A DNA stretch of 64,000 nt from Monocercomonoides exilis (GCA_001643675.2 LSRY02000011.1:1364001-1428000); one strand, 5' to 3'; positions 32,194 to 43,869 are shown, numbered from the stretch's first letter. Numbers and translations are program-made. Notes: generated by a model not told the origin, from the letters alone.

Positions 32194-35100
32194 ATGAACT
32201 GCTATTCTGACACTCCACGTTCGACAAAAAGTCGACATGCATCTCAAATAGATGAATATCTGTTTGAGCTATCTCCAAAGGACCCAAAAGGGTGCTTATT
32301 ATCTTTCTTGTTTCACAGCAAAAAAGGAAAACCCTTTCTTTCAGTGCTCGAGGCTCATTTTGATGGTTTGTCCTTTCTTTATTAAAACAAATATCTAATT
32401 TGCTTTGTGATGTTTTCATGTCTATTTTGTAAAAATTTTATTTTTATAATTGCATTTGGGGATGCGATTCTCTCTTTGGTGTTGTTTTTTCTTTGATTCT
32501 TTTTGTTGCTATTTTTTTAATGTGAAAACTTTTTGAGAAATTTAACGTTGATTAATCAGTAATAATTTTCATTATTTATTTCTTGTTATATATCATCTTG
32601 ATTATTATTTTTTTCATTTATTATTACACATTTTATTTTGTTGTCATATGAAAGTTATAAATGAAAATGACCTTTCCAAATTTGTTTGCTTTTTGAAGAA
32701 CACTTCTTGAATGTTGTTTGATGAAATGTTGTTAATGTTACCATTTTTTTTTTTGAAAAATGATCATTTCTTTTTTCAAAGATAGCACCCCAATGCAATT
32801 ATAAGAAAAAATTTACAAAATTCACATAAAAAAACTTCACTAAAAAGATAAACTTAACAAAATCATAACAAACTTATCTCGATTGTACGATACACTTCAG
32901 AGAAACGACAAGGTTTCTCTTCTATCCTCGGTTTCTTCTGAGATTTCTTTAAAAGATCTCAGAAGATTTGGCTGGGACGTATCCAATGGAGAATATTACT
33001 ACTCCAGAGAAAAGCAATCTAAAAACCAGAACGAAAAAAATTCAGAAACAAACAAAATGACCCGAGCAATGAAATGTTTGATATTAATAATTAAACTTTA
33101 TTTATGTTCAATTTTTAATAGCAAACGAGCAGTTTCATAAAGCCGAAAACTGGCTCTTGAAAAATAGTTCTGCCAGTTGTTCCAATGGAAGACGATTAAA
33201 AAAGAGTTTGTATCAAACATTCCAATTTTAAAGCTTTATTCGAATGAAATGTTGATGAATTGAATAATAATTACACTTTTCTATCAAGGAAAAAGTGAAA
33301 TGCGCACAAATTCCATCTTTTCTTCGGCTGGTCCTTTGCCTCCGGAAAACGAAGGAGATGATGTAATGCAACGATCTAATGTCGAAGCATGCTCGTCCAT
33401 CGATGGATGTACATCATCGGAGTATGGATCTTCAATTGAAACATCAAACGTTTCAACAAAACACCCAGATGATAAGGGAAAAAAGCAAGAATTGAAAAAA
33501 ACAAAAGATGAAGAAAAAGAAGATAAAAAAAATAAAGAAGATAAAAATGAAAATAATACACACAAAATAAATAATTCAAGAAAACAAACAAATCAAATTT
33601 CGAGAGTAAATTTGATTGACAAGGCTTCCAATGTGCTTATCGAAGAAAATTGTTCAGAATCTGAAATGGAGGAATGCGAAAGAGAAAAAATGTTTAATGG
33701 AAACAAGACAAATTCAAATAACAAAGAAATAGAAATATCTGAAGAAGAAAATGAAAAAGAAGACAAAGAAAAAGTTGAAATAAAAATAAAAAGAAATAAT
33801 AACGGTTGTATCAATAACAGTATTTTTTCTTGTAATGAAAAAAGAATTATTGAGAAAACCAAGAAAGAATTATTTAATGAAATGAAGAAAGAAGTGGAAG
33901 TCAAAATGTCCTATTCGACATTTTGCAAGAAAACAAAAAATTTTATAAAATCAAAGAAAAGAACAGATTTGTGTGAAATCTGTGAAAGAGGAAAATATTT
34001 AGAAAAGAAAAAATTTGAAACAGAAAGAAACGGAAAAGAAATTGGCCAAAAAGAAAATGATGAATTGAATTTAATAATTCAGCATAAAAAAATGGCCCAA
34101 CATCAAAGAAATTATTTTTATGAAAAGAAAGAAAAGCTGAAAAAAGATGAAGTGATTATTATCATGGATTTTAAAGAAAATTGGAGCTTGCCAATTTCAA
34201 ATAATGAAACTGGAAAATCTTTCTTTAATAAAAAACAAATCTCTCATTTATGTTTTGTTGTTTATTATGTTGATTGTTTTGGAGCTTTACAAAAATGTTG
34301 TTTTAATTTTTTTTCAGAAATTTTATCTCATGATTATCGTTTTGTTTTGGAGTGTTTGAATAAGTTATTACGTTTCGATATTTTTTCCAATGTTTATTCT
34401 TTTCATTTTTTCTGTGATAATGGTCCTCATTTTCGGAATTCACAAATTTTTCATTCACTATTTTCTCCTAATTCTTTATTGTTTTTAAATAAACACTGCT
34501 CACTTTCATTCTTTGCCGAACATCATGGTAAGAATGATTGTGACAGTGAATTTGGTTATTTAACACAGTTAATAAACAATAATCTTGGCGATCGTATATT
34601 GAATAATGTGTACGATCTCATAGATTTTTTTTGTTCACAGTGTAATTCTTATCTTTTTGGCACTCATGATTCAAATTCTCCAATTTTTGTTTCTTCTTTT
34701 ATATCTGATATATCTAATAATTCATTAGGGCGAATGAATGAAGTTTCGGAGCCAAGCGATCAGAAAGAAAAACTGAACAGAACAAAGCATTTCTTTTTAA
34801 TGTTTGATCATTTTTTTTATTATATTTTTCAATAATTTTTATTTAACATTTTTAAAATTTGTATTCTTCTTTTTTTTCAAAAGGCATGAAGAATTACCGA
34901 ATAATCGTTGGAACAAATTAGTTATAACTGGTATGAAACAATATTTATTTTTCGAATCAAATGGTTATAATGTGCTGGCATCACCGCTGAGTTGCAATGA
35001 AAAAGAACGTATGAAAGAATTAAAATTCAAAATTGAAATGAATTTGGATGAGAAGAAAAGGAAAGTTTTCAAAAGAGAAACTGAAACAAACAATGAAATA

Positions 35101-35196
35101 GTTGAAAATGAAAGTTTAAATTTAAAGAAAAGGGTTAGAAACGTACTTGAAAAAAGAATAGAATTAATGAATAATTTTTCTTCATTTAATTTTTAA
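32194..35196 (+). CDS. DDE/D transposase-like protein without protease domain (5 exons)
   Basis: Splice model: 32194-32365, 32848-33075, 33122-33205, 33289-34801 and 34884-35196, totalling 769 residues in frame, with donors GTTTG at every junction. Exons 1-3 match the 58-kb element gene in position and motif (exon 2 LRRFGWDVSNGEYYYSREK versus [19 protein letters not shown]; exon 3 NEQFHKAENWLLK versus [13 protein letters not shown]). After a Lys/Glu/Asn-rich linker the C-terminal half has KKRTDLCEICE, IIIMDFKENW, FFSEILSHDYRFVLECL, FFCDNGPHFRN and [16 protein letters not shown]. The three acidic positions of a DDE/D RNase H-like transposase are all present. The ubiquitin-protease module of its paralogue is absent. 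No terminal inverted repeats are evident, so it may be a stranded or domesticated copy. The frame looks intact. Intron 1 is long (482 nt) and its acceptor is less certain than the others. Confidence 0.75.
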
Positions 35197-35490
35197 GAAA
35201 TACACAGAAACTGACAGGTATGCTTTTTTTTCAAAACTCTTTTGTTATTTTTATTAAATTTTCGATTTTTAAATTTTTTCTTTTTTTTTTCAATCGTTGA
35301 ATCTTGAATTGTGAAAAAATTGTTTATTCTTGCTTATCCGATGAAATTTGGTTCTATCCAAATTGAGGACAAGACTGAATCCATCCTGTTGTTGCTTTAA
35401 TTGAACAATTATTGCAATAACTTGCAGGCTTTGGGTCCAGATTCAGTTTCCCAGGAGAATAAACAATTTTTTCACATTTTTACAAGGTAT

Positions 35491-35539
<49 letters not shown>

Positions 35540-35690
35540 AAAAATTTTGGAAATTATTTGAATTCTTAAATTTGAGAAAGGATTCAAACCGGAATTATTC
35601 AGAAAAATTGTTGAATGTGGAAAAATATTCATAAATGTTGGGTGGAACAAAATTCATAAAGCTAAAAATTTTGCCCCATTTCACTATAAT
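35197..35690. other. Spacer with 46-nt poly-T run
   Basis: Between the transposase-like gene and the duplication arm there is A/T-rich DNA with an uninterrupted T-run at 35,492-35,537. The junction of the right duplication arm lies at about 35,690. Confidence 0.6.
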
Positions 35691-35751
35691 GATCAAAGTG
35701 ATGTATAATATAATTATTGAATTCAGAAAAGTTTTAAAAAAGCAAAATATC

Positions 35752-38700
35752 ATGCGAAATAGAAGCAATATAATTTTGATATTTGTTGCGTTTGCGTTGT
35801 TATTGCAGCGGAGGTGCATGTGCATTGATGCAACATTTTATAACGCAACTCCGAAAGAAAGAGAAAAAGAAAACGAAATTATTCCTGCACTTGAATGTGT
35901 TTCGCCACTCGATAGAGCAATCCATAAGAAACAACTTACAGAAAATGTACAGATAAATGAACTGCATGGAAGCACATGCAACGAAGGAATTGAGGGGGAA
36001 AACCAGATTTTTATGGAAAACAAGGAAATGCGAGCAAAAGAGAAGAATGACGATTGTTTCAAGGAGAAATATGATGGCCATGCAAACTCAGAATTTTTAG
36101 TAGCAGACGGAAAAAGGATCACAATTGGAGGAAGCGAGATCGTTGGATGTGCAATTTTGAAGAATTCGTCAGTGACTTGGAGAGGAATGGCGATGGCCTC
36201 TGGTGATAAAAATGCTTTTATTTGCGCTTGGGAAGGGAGTGTCGTTGCGATGGATGGGTGCAGCATGATTGTGGAAAGCGAGGCTTCGCCATTGGACTTG
36301 AAGGGAAGTTGTGCAACATTGGCGAATGTCTCTCTCAAAACTTCAAAAGCCCAATTCCCTCTAATTCCTCCTCTTTTTGCACCAAAGCCAATTGAAACGT
36401 ATTTGCCACGATTTGGAAGGATTTCGATTTGCTCTTCTCATTTTTCTTCAATGACATTATCCTCCTCACCATTTTTGTCCGCTCCTTTCGTTGAGAGCGT
36501 TTCTGTTTCGAGGCTGATCTTTTCCAACATTTCTATTTCCCCTTCGCTTCGAAGCTTTCCTTCAACGCCATATTGGGAAAGCACCACTTCGATAAATAAC
36601 TGCTTGTTTTCTTCAGTTTGCGATGCGTATGATGGAGGAATTGTCCGATCAATCAATTCACCTCTTTCATCAATTATTGTATCTAACGCCTCGTTTGTTG
36701 GGTGTTGCCGGACAAAAAATGTTAATATTACTGGAACTACAGAGGTTCCATTAAAGCCTGGAAGACAGAACATAACGGATAATGGAACAAATACATTCAC
36801 TTGGTGTGAATGGAACGGATCAAAAACAACTGGATCAGGGCGTGATTACACTGATTGCACTTCAAATGGTGGAGCAATTTTCATGAACAATCTGGAGAGT
36901 GGAGAACTTTCAGTAAGTCATTGTTCATTCAATGATTGTTATGCTAATTTTTCAGGAGGCGGAATCATGTGCCATTCAATCAAATCAATTGAGATTGAGA
37001 ACAATACATTCAACTCATGCACTACAAAAAATAATGCTGGAGGAGGAATTTATGTTTATGTAATTTCATCATGCGTTAGAATTAGTGGATGTGAGTTCCA
37101 TGAATGCAAGTCATACAGCCATGGAGGAGGACTTTTTCTCGATTCTTTTAATGTTTTTGATCAAGGATGCATTAGGGAAGAAAATGGAGGAGGGGAAAGT
37201 GCGTGTGTGTTTGACTGTAGTTTCACTTCATGCTCAATAACAGATAGATATGGTGGAGGTATGCTTTGTAGACGTGTTTCTGCTAAGGAATTCAAAATCA
37301 GGAGCGTTCAGTTTATCTTTTGTTCTGCAGGCTCTCACGGTGGAGGATTCTGCTTAGCTCCTTGGAGAGATGTAGTGCCTCATGATAAACTGTATTGTTT
37401 CTTCCTTTTCTTTCACGACTGTAGATGCTCGAAAATTCCATCGTTTGGAGATGACATATACTTTGAAGATTATTACAGCCTCTTTTTAAAATCGGGAAAT
37501 CCGTTTAAAGAATGCTATACAACTAATACAGCCAATAGAAGAATATGCTTCGCATTTAATAATTCAAATGATATTTGGTCATATCAGCATACAGAAAAGA
37601 GTGAATGGCTGAAAAATGGGATTCTTTATAGGCTTGTGACAGCAGATGGAGGCAGTACAAACGAGTTGTGCGGAATAAATGAATCAAACGCATGCAAAAG
37701 CATTGGCGTTGCAGTTTCTCAGAACGCGACACAGACAAGCTTGTTTGTTTCACTGATGGAAGGGAACCATGGAAATGAACAAGAAACGATCAGCGTGGGA
37801 AATAAAATGAATGTTGAAGGAAAAGGAAAAGAAACAAGCGTGATTGGGACGAATTCGCTTTCTTTGTCTTCAACAGCATTGTTCAGCGTGACAAGCGGGC
37901 GACTGAAGGTGTTGCATGTGGGGATTGATCACAATGCGACAAGAAGTTCATCGCCGAGTGTGTTTGTGATGTCTGGAGATAGCGGAGAACTTTCTTTGGA
38001 AGATGTGGTGATTTTTTCATCAACGGCAGAAGGAGGGAGTGCAATATCAGCATCAGTATTTGTGGTGGCTCTAAGGCAACTGAAAATGAGTGATGTTGAG
38101 ATAAAAAATATGGTTGTGACCCAACCTCTATTTTCTGAGCTGTTCATGGAAGGATCAGCATCAGGAGAAAGTGTTCTTTCAAGTGTAACAGTTCGGAATG
38201 TGAATCGGACAGGAGGAAATGGAGTGGTGATGACTAAGAGTGTGCAGGAAGGAGAGACATTTGTGGTGCAGAATATATCAATTGAAAATTGTTTGTGCGA
38301 GGAAGGGAGCGGGGGAGGAATTTGTATTTGTTTAGCAGGTGACGGGGAAGTTGTGGTGAATGGAGCATGTGCGATTGATGGATGTGAGGCAGTAAATGTT
38401 GAAGGAAAAGGAGGAAGAGGAGGAGGATTATTTGTTGAGATGGAAAGTGAGGGATGCGGATTGAGAATTGGATCAGAAGTGCAGTTTTCTGAAAACAAAT
38501 CAAATGAAGCAGAATTTGGGAAGGATGTGTTTATTTCATGCAGTTCAGGGATATTGCTAGAGTCAAAAGTGAATGCAACTTCATTTGAATTTTTTGACTC
38601 AACAAGCACTCCTTCAGATGTGTTGAGGTTGAGTGGAAGCGAGGATGGGAAAGAAGACGAAGTGATTCCTCTATTTGTGTATTTGTGCTCAATTGGATCG

Positions 38701-41700
38701 AAATTGATTGTTGATGGAAGTGAAGAAGGTTCATTGAATCACGGTTATTGTGGGTTTGAGAAGTTTGGATGTCTGACGATTGACTATTGCGCGAACAATC
38801 GTGTTGACAGCAGCATTCACGAAATAGAAGTTGTCTCATCTTCTTCAATAAAAGGAGAAATGCAAGTGACTTCGTTTGAGGTGAGTATTTCAGGAAAAGC
38901 AACATCGGTGAAAGAAGAGGGGATGAGAGTGAATGTGAGTGATGAAGGATCAATGAATCAAAACTGGATGATAGAGTGCATTAAATCACTTGAAATGAGT
39001 AATTTGTTATTTGTGTTGAATGAAAATATGAATGGAAGGAGAAGTTCATTTATTCACTCCTCATCATCGACAATCACAATCACCAGCTGTTCTGTCTCAT
39101 TTACAGACAATTTATTAATTGATGGAATGATTAGATTTAATGTGATTAATATTGAGGGAGGAACTCTGATTGTTGATGGATTTGTGATTGAAGGACCAGT
39201 GACAATGAATGGGAAATCACCAATAACGATGACAAATGGAGTGAAATTGGAGATATTGAACAGCAGAGTTAGTGAAGTGGAAGTGACATGTGGGAATGGA
39301 GGAGGATGCTTGAATGTTGAGATTAAAGAAGGAGGAAGTACAAAAATTGAAGGATGCAATTTGTCATCAGTGTGTTCAGGTGGAAATGGGATAAAAGGAG
39401 GAGGAATTATGATATCAGTGGGGAATGGAGGGAGTCTGGAAATGAAAAATGTGAACTTGTCTGAATGTGAAGTGCCAAGAGAGGATGTTGAGGAAGGAGG
39501 AAAAGGAATGGGAGGAGGGATGTTTGTGAAGCTGCCAGATCAAATGGGATCCTTTGTGATAGAAGGAATGACATTTGAGGGGTGCAATGCCTGGAAAGGG
39601 AAGAATGCATTTGTTTCAGAATGGGACCTGAGTGAGATTGTGAATAAGGAGCACTTGAAATGGGAGATGAGTTCAGAGGAGTTGGGATCGTTGGATGAGT
39701 TGTGTGGATGGGAGAGGAAGACAACAGGAGAGGAGGGATATGTGATTCCACTTGTTGTGTATTTGTGGGATAATTGGAGTGGGGATGGATTTGTTTCAGT
39801 TGAGAAAGGAGGAGACTTCAGTGGGTGTGGGTATTCAGAAGCACCATGTTCTTCAATTGATCATCTTGTTTCATTGAGATACGCAACACTTGAAACAGAA
39901 GAATCAAAGATCATTGTGTCAGGTTCAGGATTGCTTCGAAGTTCAATATCATTTTCTTCTTCATCATCATCATCATCAAACACACCAGTTGTGAAGGTTG
40001 AAGGAGAAGAGAAAGGAAGAATTTTGAGAGTGAGTGAAATGGATGCGGAAGGAGATGAAGAGTCAATGATAGCATCAGATATTCATCTTTCGTTTGAAAA
40101 CTTATCATTCAATTTGCCGAGTGAATTGGGGAAGCATTCGTCACTCATTCGTTCAGAGTCATCACGATCCTCCTCAGCAACACTATCAATAATGAGCTGT
40201 TCGTTTGCTTGTGAAGATAAAGAACAAAAGACGAAATATTGTATTTTGAAGGCATGCAGAGGATGTATTGTGATTGATGATTGTGCTCTGAAAGAATTCA
40301 ATCTTGCAAAAGGGTTTTTGGAGTTTACACAAGAAGTGGAAGTGATTGATGTGGTGAATGTCACAATAACGAACACAACTATTTCTGGAAGAAGTTTGAT
40401 TTCTCTGGAAGAGAAAACACAATCAAACAGGCTGAGTGAAAGAGGAATAAGAAACACAAAGACAATGATAAGGATGAATAACTCAACATTCACAAACATC
40501 ACAAGTGAGGAGAATAGAGTGTGTGTTGTGTGTGTGGACTCGTTCTCTATTGGTGTTGAATGTGTTATGGAAGGGTGTGTGCTTACGAAGTGCTCGAGCA
40601 TGAGGAGTGAGGAAGGTGGAGGAGTGAAGATGTGTCTAAAGAGTGGAGAATCAGACCTGAAAGTGAGTGGATGCTCGTTTGTGATGTGTGAGTGTTCAAC
40701 AGGATTTGGAAGAGGTGGAGGGATGATGATTGACGCACTTGACCCGAATGTTGAAGCAAATCCCCCAACTGTACCACCACTTCGACTGAAGATGGAGAAC
40801 ATCCGATTTGTGATGAATGATGCATTTGTGGGGAAGGATGTGTTCATCAACTGCTTTTCAATTGCAGAGCAGGTGAATGAAACACTGTTTGTGCTGGACT
40901 TCAATCAAGATGCTTTGAAGTCGAACAACTCAATATGTGGGAGGGATGATGTCGATAATGTTGATGTTGATCTTATTCCACTGATAACATTTTATTACTC
41001 TTCCCAGGTGTTTTTGAGTGTGAATGGAAATGACAACAGACAGTGTGGAGCGCAGAGTAATCCGTGTCAGAGCATCAGCTGCAGCGTGAAGCACATCGAA
41101 AAGAATCTTATGAATGTGTTGTGGATCGATGGAGAATGCGTGATAGGAGGTGAATGCGAAATTGGAGATGTGAGAATGAATTCAATGACGAAAGCTTCGG
41201 CAACAATTAATTTCAACGAAAAAATTGAAGAAACTGGGAATGAAAGGAGTGTGGCTGTGTTTGTGAATGAGTGTATTATTGAGAAATGCAGATTTGTGTT
41301 TGGGGAGATGTTTGAAGGGAATCAGGAGAGCATTCTGAAAGAGAAGAATGGGAGATTGGAGATTTCAGAGTGCATTTTTAGCTCGTTAGCAATGGATCTT
41401 GTGATGAAGAACACGATTGTGAGCGTGGAGAGTGGAGAGCTGAAGATGAGCGAAACCTCATTCAGTGGGATTCGCTCAACAGTGTCTCTTCTGTCGTTTT
41501 GCAGTGAAGGAAGAGTTGAGATGTTTGAAATAAGCATTTCAAACATTGAATGTGAAGGAGATATGATTTGTGTTGGAGGAAAGGCAGAGGTGGAGATGAA
41601 AGAAATTACAGCCAATAATATTTCATTGATGAAAGGAGGAAGTACAATGAAGATAGAAGGAGCAGAAGAAGATGTGAGTGTTCTGAATTGCTCGTTTGAA

Positions 41701-43869
41701 AAATGCACAAATTCGAAGGATAAAGGAAGCATGGTCCAGATAAGAGAAGGCAGAGCAGTGAGGATTGAGGCATGTGTATTTGATGGAGAAGGGAATGGCG
41801 AAGGGAGAGTAAAAACAAATGGGAAAATGAACAGGAAAGAGATCTGTGGATGGAATGGATCATTGATTGATGCTGAAAACAGCTATGTGGAGATGAGGGA
41901 AACAACAATCAAAAACAGCAAAGCAGGCGGGTTGTGGATGAGTGGAGGGAATGTGAAGATTGAGAAAGGAGAGTTTGAGAACAATAATCCATCGGTTGAG
42001 GGATATCCATCAGTTCGAAGGAATGTGATCTGCACAGGGAATGGGGAATTTGATGTTGTGAGTGTGAAAGGAGGAGATGGATTGAAGGATAACACATCAC
42101 TTTGGATATTGGATGAGGGATGTCAATTGGGAGGGATAGCAGCTGAAAGAGCATCTCCCTTCTTTATTCCTGTTCTTGAAGATGTGAAGAATACAACCCA
42201 GCCATCAGGTGAATTGGAGTTGATCATTCATGGAAAGCTGCTTCTGCCATGTGATTTGTCTGTGAAAATAAGCATGAAAAATGGAGATGAAGAGGAAATC
42301 GTGAGAAAGGGAATTGATGAAGAAGGCTATGTGTCAGAGAATGAGATCCATTCAATTATTTCATGTTCAGAATTGGAGAAAGTGAGAGATGAGACAGAAG
42401 TGAGCGTGTGCATTCTGTTTGGAAAAGTTGATTCTCCTTCATCAACTGAGTCTTTCATTCTGAAAAATGGAAGCGAAACACATTCAAGTGGAGATGAAAA
42501 ACTTGTTGAAGGAGGGAAAGTGGGGAAATCGTATTGGTTGTTGATTGTTTGCATTGTGATTGTTGTTGTACTGCTTGTAGTCATTATTATTCTGGCAGTT
42601 CGATGGAGAAGGGCAAAGAATGAAGCTCAAGATTTGAGAGAGATAGTGAACGATTCAGTGAGAAAGGATCCAAAGTTAATCGAGATGGTAACGATGGAGA
42701 TGTCACCTGAGGAGCAGTGGAGGAGAGCAGAAAGAGAGGCAGAGAAGAAAAATGAAGAGAGGATAAAGAAGAGGGTGTATGAGACGAATATGGAACATTC
42801 AGAGTCTTCAGAGCATTTGCTGGCTGAGAGTGGATCAACTGAATATATATTGGGGAGAGATTCAGACAAGATTCCTCAATGGGTGCTGGAGAAAGTGGAT
42901 GAAGAGGAGGAGACGAGAAAGAGAACACCATCTCCATCGGTCACATCCACTTCAACAACTGACTCAGATTCAACTTTTGTTCGAGGGGAGGATCTGTGCC
43001 CAACCACCTCGTCCATGTCCAATCTGGTGGATGCCATGGCCTGTTCATCTCCTCATGAGAAGCTGATTGTGGATCTGAGGGATTCTCTGTTCATGCTGCT
43101 TCATGGAAGGAATGCGAAGAAGGAGATGGCAATTGGAAGTTTGCAGGAGAGGGAGGTGACAGCTGCCCAGGTCTTGTTCTGGGTGGCGAACGGTGCACTC
43201 CACTCATTTGATGAAGAAAAAGAATTGCCTTCGCTGGCTAATCTGAGCCCACACATTGTGTTGTTCTCCGAGCATATGGTGATCTGCATTGTGATGCATT
43301 CAGACTTATTGTCTGATGATGATTCAGATTCCTCATCTATTTCTTCATCAACAGTTATAACATCAGCAAGTGATGATGGTGATGATGAAAGCGACTCTCT
43401 GCCCTCATCAGCATTTGAGGAAGAAGATAGTTTCAAAAAAGAGTGTTTGAGATGGAAGGCACCTGAGCTGCAGATGAACAAGAAGATGGAAGCAACAAAG
43501 GAATCGGTGGCATTCTCGATTGGGATGATGCTGTGGGAGTGTTTGTCTCTCAAAATACCATTTGGAGAGTATGATGCGGAGATAGCTGGACAGAAGATAT
43601 CCAATGGAGAAAGGCCAAGCTTGGAAAGTGTAAGCGAATCGAGGCTTCACAATCTGGTGTTGAGTTGCTTGTCGCAGAAAGTGGAAAGCAGGCCAACGCT
43701 TCTGGATGTGAAGAAGGAACTGTTTGGGATGTATGGAAAAGGCGGATGGGTGATGACGATGACAGATGCAATGGATGTTGTGCCAGTCAGAATCAATAAT
43801 GGAAGTGGAAGAATGGAAGGAAGTGAGGTTTCAAAAGAAATTTTGCTTGTTGAGGAGAAAAAAGAATGA
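35752..43869 (+). CDS. Giant receptor-like protein: beta-helix-type ectodomain, one TM helix, pseudokinase tail (copy B)
   Basis: A single frame of 2,705 residues, paralogous to the gene at 5,353-13,473 over its full length. I use the ATG at 35,752 (MRNRSN...) because both copies agree from there and a signal peptide follows. Layout is the same: Cys- and Gly-rich beta-helix-type ectodomain, a membrane helix at about nucleotides 42,534-42,600 (YWLLIVCIVIVVVLLVVIII), basic stop-transfer VRWRRAKN, the SPEEQWRRAEREAEKKNEE coil, and a degenerate kinase C-lobe (WKAPEL, MMLWECLSLKIPFGEYD) lacking visible HRD and DFG. Most of the protein is near-identical to copy A. Divergence concentrates in an ectodomain block (about 36,940-37,580) and in the membrane-proximal and TM segment (about 42,080-42,640). 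The ligand is unknown. Confidence 0.88.
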   Translation: MRNRSNIILIFVAFALLLQRRCMCIDATFYNATPKEREKENEIIPALECVSPLDRAIHKKQLTENVQINELHGSTCNEGIEGENQIFMENKEMRAKEKNDDCFKEKYDGHANSEFLVADGKRITIGGSEIVGCAILKNSSVTWRGMAMASGDKNAFICAWEGSVVAMDGCSMIVESEASPLDLKGSCATLANVSLKTSKAQFPLIPPLFAPKPIETYLPRFGRISICSSHFSSMTLSSSPFLSAPFVESVSVSRLIFSNISISPSLRSFPSTPYWESTTSINNCLFSSVCDAYDGGIVRSINSPLSSIIVSNASFVGCCRTKNVNITGTTEVPLKPGRQNITDNGTNTFTWCEWNGSKTTGSGRDYTDCTSNGGAIFMNNLESGELSVSHCSFNDCYANFSGGGIMCHSIKSIEIENNTFNSCTTKNNAGGGIYVYVISSCVRISGCEFHECKSYSHGGGLFLDSFNVFDQGCIREENGGGESACVFDCSFTSCSITDRYGGGMLCRRVSAKEFKIRSVQFIFCSAGSHGGGFCLAPWRDVVPHDKLYCFFLFFHDCRCSKIPSFGDDIYFEDYYSLFLKSGNPFKECYTTNTANRRICFAFNNSNDIWSYQHTEKSEWLKNGILYRLVTADGGSTNELCGINESNACKSIGVAVSQNATQTSLFVSLMEGNHGNEQETISVGNKMNVEGKGKETSVIGTNSLSLSSTALFSVTSGRLKVLHVGIDHNATRSSSPSVFVMSGDSGELSLEDVVIFSSTAEGGSAISASVFVVALRQLKMSDVEIKNMVVTQPLFSELFMEGSASGESVLSSVTVRNVNRTGGNGVVMTKSVQEGETFVVQNISIENCLCEEGSGGGICICLAGDGEVVVNGACAIDGCEAVNVEGKGGRGGGLFVEMESEGCGLRIGSEVQFSENKSNEAEFGKDVFISCSSGILLESKVNATSFEFFDSTSTPSDVLRLSGSEDGKEDEVIPLFVYLCSIGSKLIVDGSEEGSLNHGYCGFEKFGCLTIDYCANNRVDSSIHEIEVVSSSSIKGEMQVTSFEVSISGKATSVKEEGMRVNVSDEGSMNQNWMIECIKSLEMSNLLFVLNENMNGRRSSFIHSSSSTITITSCSVSFTDNLLIDGMIRFNVINIEGGTLIVDGFVIEGPVTMNGKSPITMTNGVKLEILNSRVSEVEVTCGNGGGCLNVEIKEGGSTKIEGCNLSSVCSGGNGIKGGGIMISVGNGGSLEMKNVNLSECEVPREDVEEGGKGMGGGMFVKLPDQMGSFVIEGMTFEGCNAWKGKNAFVSEWDLSEIVNKEHLKWEMSSEELGSLDELCGWERKTTGEEGYVIPLVVYLWDNWSGDGFVSVEKGGDFSGCGYSEAPCSSIDHLVSLRYATLETEESKIIVSGSGLLRSSISFSSSSSSSSNTPVVKVEGEEKGRILRVSEMDAEGDEESMIASDIHLSFENLSFNLPSELGKHSSLIRSESSRSSSATLSIMSCSFACEDKEQKTKYCILKACRGCIVIDDCALKEFNLAKGFLEFTQEVEVIDVVNVTITNTTISGRSLISLEEKTQSNRLSERGIRNTKTMIRMNNSTFTNITSEENRVCVVCVDSFSIGVECVMEGCVLTKCSSMRSEEGGGVKMCLKSGESDLKVSGCSFVMCECSTGFGRGGGMMIDALDPNVEANPPTVPPLRLKMENIRFVMNDAFVGKDVFINCFSIAEQVNETLFVLDFNQDALKSNNSICGRDDVDNVDVDLIPLITFYYSSQVFLSVNGNDNRQCGAQSNPCQSISCSVKHIEKNLMNVLWIDGECVIGGECEIGDVRMNSMTKASATINFNEKIEETGNERSVAVFVNECIIEKCRFVFGEMFEGNQESILKEKNGRLEISECIFSSLAMDLVMKNTIVSVESGELKMSETSFSGIRSTVSLLSFCSEGRVEMFEISISNIECEGDMICVGGKAEVEMKEITANNISLMKGGSTMKIEGAEEDVSVLNCSFEKCTNSKDKGSMVQIREGRAVRIEACVFDGEGNGEGRVKTNGKMNRKEICGWNGSLIDAENSYVEMRETTIKNSKAGGLWMSGGNVKIEKGEFENNNPSVEGYPSVRRNVICTGNGEFDVVSVKGGDGLKDNTSLWILDEGCQLGGIAAERASPFFIPVLEDVKNTTQPSGELELIIHGKLLLPCDLSVKISMKNGDEEEIVRKGIDEEGYVSENEIHSIISCSELEKVRDETEVSVCILFGKVDSPSSTESFILKNGSETHSSGDEKLVEGGKVGKSYWLLIVCIVIVVVLLVVIIILAVRWRRAKNEAQDLREIVNDSVRKDPKLIEMVTMEMSPEEQWRRAEREAEKKNEERIKKRVYETNMEHSESSEHLLAESGSTEYILGRDSDKIPQWVLEKVDEEEETRKRTPSPSVTSTSTTDSDSTFVRGEDLCPTTSSMSNLVDAMACSSPHEKLIVDLRDSLFMLLHGRNAKKEMAIGSLQEREVTAAQVLFWVANGALHSFDEEKELPSLANLSPHIVLFSEHMVICIVMHSDLLSDDDSDSSSISSSTVITSASDDGDDESDSLPSSAFEEEDSFKKECLRWKAPELQMNKKMEATKESVAFSIGMMLWECLSLKIPFGEYDAEIAGQKISNGERPSLESVSESRLHNLVLSCLSQKVESRPTLLDVKKELFGMYGKGGWVMTMTDAMDVVPVRINNGSGRMEGSEVSKEILLVEEKKE

